Shown in pieces: positions 62,602 through 64,000 of a stretch of 64,000 bases of DNA; within the stretch, counting starts at the first letter, position 1; each line of letters opens with the position of its first letter. Origin of the DNA: Spirosoma validum (GTDB taxonomy: Bacteria > Bacteroidota > Bacteroidia > Cytophagales > Spirosomataceae); contig NZ_JACXAA010000001.1 of NCBI RefSeq assembly GCF_014699035.1, positions 434,001 to 498,000 on the forward strand, read 5' to 3'. The position numbers and the translations under genes are program-made. The notes below the pieces were generated by a model. It was not told the DNA's origin, did no database searches, and was given only the letters and a program-made list of their open reading frames with translations.

Positions 62602-64000
62602 TTACTGTTGGAAATACTCGATTTTATCAACATCAATATTGTTATTGACTTTAGTTTCTCCTCCACTGTTACCCAGAACAACTGAATTGATTGTCAGACT
62701 ACCTGTCGTTGTGTTAGGGGTCAATGTACCTTCCAGGCCGAACGAGAGTCTATCACCAGCCGCAACAGGTTGTGAAGTGGTTAGTACGTAGTAGCCTAAA
62801 TCGGACGTACCATCAAAAGTCCATACGCTGTTCTGCACTGTCCGATTGTTCACCGAAGTGGCCGTACCCGACATAGTCAAACTGATTTTGGTATCTTTAC
62901 TCACCTTAACGGTAATTAAGCCAGAACTTGCTACGTTATTTATCTCCAGTACATCCACTACGACAGTGACATCACCGGGGCCATTCTGAACAGTTGGACG
63001 AGCGTATATAATCGGAACTAAATCAGCTGGAGTAACCAGATTGAATCCAATTACGACCGGATCATGGTCTGACGAACGGAACTGATCAGCGGCATATAAA
63101 CTAGCCGGTTTGGTTGTGTTGGTGCCATATTCGGTGTTGTAGTCCAGTATGGTGGGTTCGTCAGAATTAATATGCCACTTTTCAGCGCCTGTAACTTGTG
63201 CTGCTAACGAACTAGTCGCCAGCGCGTGGTCGAGCGAGCCAAATTGTCCATCGAATACGTAAGAATATGACGTAGTAGGCAATAAGTTACCGAAACCAGA
63301 CCCTTCCAGAAACGTAATCGGATCTTCTTTTGCATACGAATTCAAATCGCCTATGATCAGGTAATCGGGATCGTTTGTACCAGTAGGCTTTCCAGCTAAC
63401 CAGGTGGTCAAAGCTTGTGCCTGACGCGTGCGTGTTCCATTAGAAGCTCCCTGCCCATCGACAATATCCGTATCTCCTGCACCACCCTGACTAGATCCTT
63501 TCGATTTGAAGTGATTGACAACTACTGTCAGAATCTCACCCGTCGCGATTTGCTGAAACGTTTGTGCTAATGGCCGACGTCCTACGCCATTAAAATCAGC
63601 ATTTGTTGACAGTGACGCCGGTGCCCCAACCGCGCTAGCGACTCCAGGTTTATAAATCATTGCAACCGTAATGGCATCAGTTGCGATCGTTCCCGGATTA
63701 ACAAACGTATACGTACCAGGCGCAGTCAACGTATTCAATCCATTCACTAAATCCTGAATAGCACTGGCTGAACCATACCCATCATTCTCGACCTCCATCA
63801 AACCAATAATATCAGCGCCCGTATTTAAAAGGTTTTGAAGAACCTTAGCTCTCTGACGATTGAATTCTTCAAGCGTAGTAGCGCCACGAGCTGTAGGAAA
63901 GCCGCCACCCAAACCATTCCCGTTGAAATAGTTCAGTACGTTCGCACTGGCAACCCGGAGTGTACCGCCAACGGCAGGCGCAGCAACGGGTCGAGCATTC
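62602..64000 (-). CDS. ExeM/NucH-like extracellular endonuclease, partial (runs off the window)
   Basis: The frame is open to the right edge, so the N-terminus is missing. At the edge it already reads LRVASANVLNYFNGNGLGGG, the start of the endonuclease/exonuclease/phosphatase domain of ExeM-type nucleases. Next come TTLEEFNRQRAKVLQNLLNT, IIGLMEVENDGYG, VVVNHFKSKGSSQGGAGDTD, LIIGDLNSYAKEDPI and RSSDHDPVVIGF, which carry the catalytic residues. A C-terminal beta-rich domain of about 150 residues follows (VVVDVLEINNVASSGLITVK). These are secreted DNases used in nutrient scavenging and biofilm turnover. The TTG at 63912 is not the true start. Confidence 0.92.
   Translation of the reverse strand, partial: NARPVAAPAVGGTLRVASANVLNYFNGNGLGGGFPTARGATTLEEFNRQRAKVLQNLLNTGADIIGLMEVENDGYGSASAIQDLVNGLNTLTAPGTYTFVNPGTIATDAITVAMIYKPGVASAVGAPASLSTNADFNGVGRRPLAQTFQQIATGEILTVVVNHFKSKGSSQGGAGDTDIVDGQGASNGTRTRQAQALTTWLAGKPTGTNDPDYLIIGDLNSYAKEDPITFLEGSGFGNLLPTTSYSYVFDGQFGSLDHALATSSLAAQVTGAEKWHINSDEPTILDYNTEYGTNTTKPASLYAADQFRSSDHDPVVIGFNLVTPADLVPIIYARPTVQNGPGDVTVVVDVLEINNVASSGLITVKVSKDTKISLTMSGTATSVNNRTVQNSVWTFDGTSDLGYYVLTTSQPVAAGDRLSFGLEGTLTPNTTTGSLTINSVVLGNSGGETKVNNNIDVDKIEYFQQ

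Overview
The window looks like chromosomal DNA of a Bacteroidetes bacterium of the Cytophagales, probably Spirosoma or a close relative. The signs are a SusC/SusD pair, a type IX secretion sorting tail, many FtsX/MacB-type permeases of about 800 residues, DUF2807/DUF4097 envelope proteins, a perfect Bacteroidetes promoter (TTG-N19-TAnnTTTG) before thrB, and little use of Shine-Dalgarno sites. The genus is inferred from gene style; no rRNA or marker comparison was possible. No tRNA, rRNA, CRISPR array, phage or transposase gene was seen.

Region 1 (1-31.5 kb) is an envelope region. Seven FtsX/MacB-type permeases lie in two clusters (1-10.2 kb and 21.4-29.1 kb) with no ATPase gene in the window. 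Among them are a GIN-domain protein, three DUF4097 proteins, small lipoproteins, an ECF sigma factor with an anti-sigma factor, two serine beta-lactamase-fold proteins, a secreted beta-propeller and a PA14-OmpA protein. Four intergenic regions here (3.65, 11.37, 21.23 and 30.27 kb) share one architecture. Each has a palindrome GTCC-N6-GGAC, a weaker copy 21-22 bp upstream, and a sigma-54-like -24/-12 promoter whose GG lies 68-71 bp downstream of the palindrome start. I read these as binding sites of one undescribed sigma-54 activator regulon that co-controls the permeases and the beta-helical adhesin-like proteins.

Region 2 (31.6-46.4 kb) has mixed genes. They include an ExbD-like protein whose essential transmembrane Asp is Asn, a DUF1648 membrane protein cut by an in-frame TAG, and a GlcD-GlcF type FAD/Fe-S oxidoreductase with a polypurine/polypyrimidine hairpin inserted in frame. 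A SusC-SusD-dipeptidase group (peptide uptake), DUF1080 and DUF2306 proteins, and arfB follow.

Region 3 (46.5-49.7 kb) is a tandem array of seven small paralogous, helical, acidic, probably cytoplasmic proteins that I cannot assign to a known family. It is the best candidate for an undescribed gene system here.

Region 4 (49.7-64 kb) holds housekeeping and accessory genes: an FG-GAP protein, a UlaG-like metallo-hydrolase, an SDR, an LEA-like helical protein, a PHSGT-repeat lipoprotein, thrB, a GH20 hexosaminidase, lepB, an APC permease, and an ExeM-like nuclease running off the right edge.

Palindromic DNA runs through the whole window: long perfect inverted repeats between permease genes, a roughly 306-bp nested palindrome at 18.4 kb, and 25-bp and 21-bp hairpins at 43.2 and 51.9 kb. 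One sequence type occurs both between genes (7.6 kb) and inside a coding sequence (33.9 kb), which suggests a dispersing repeat.
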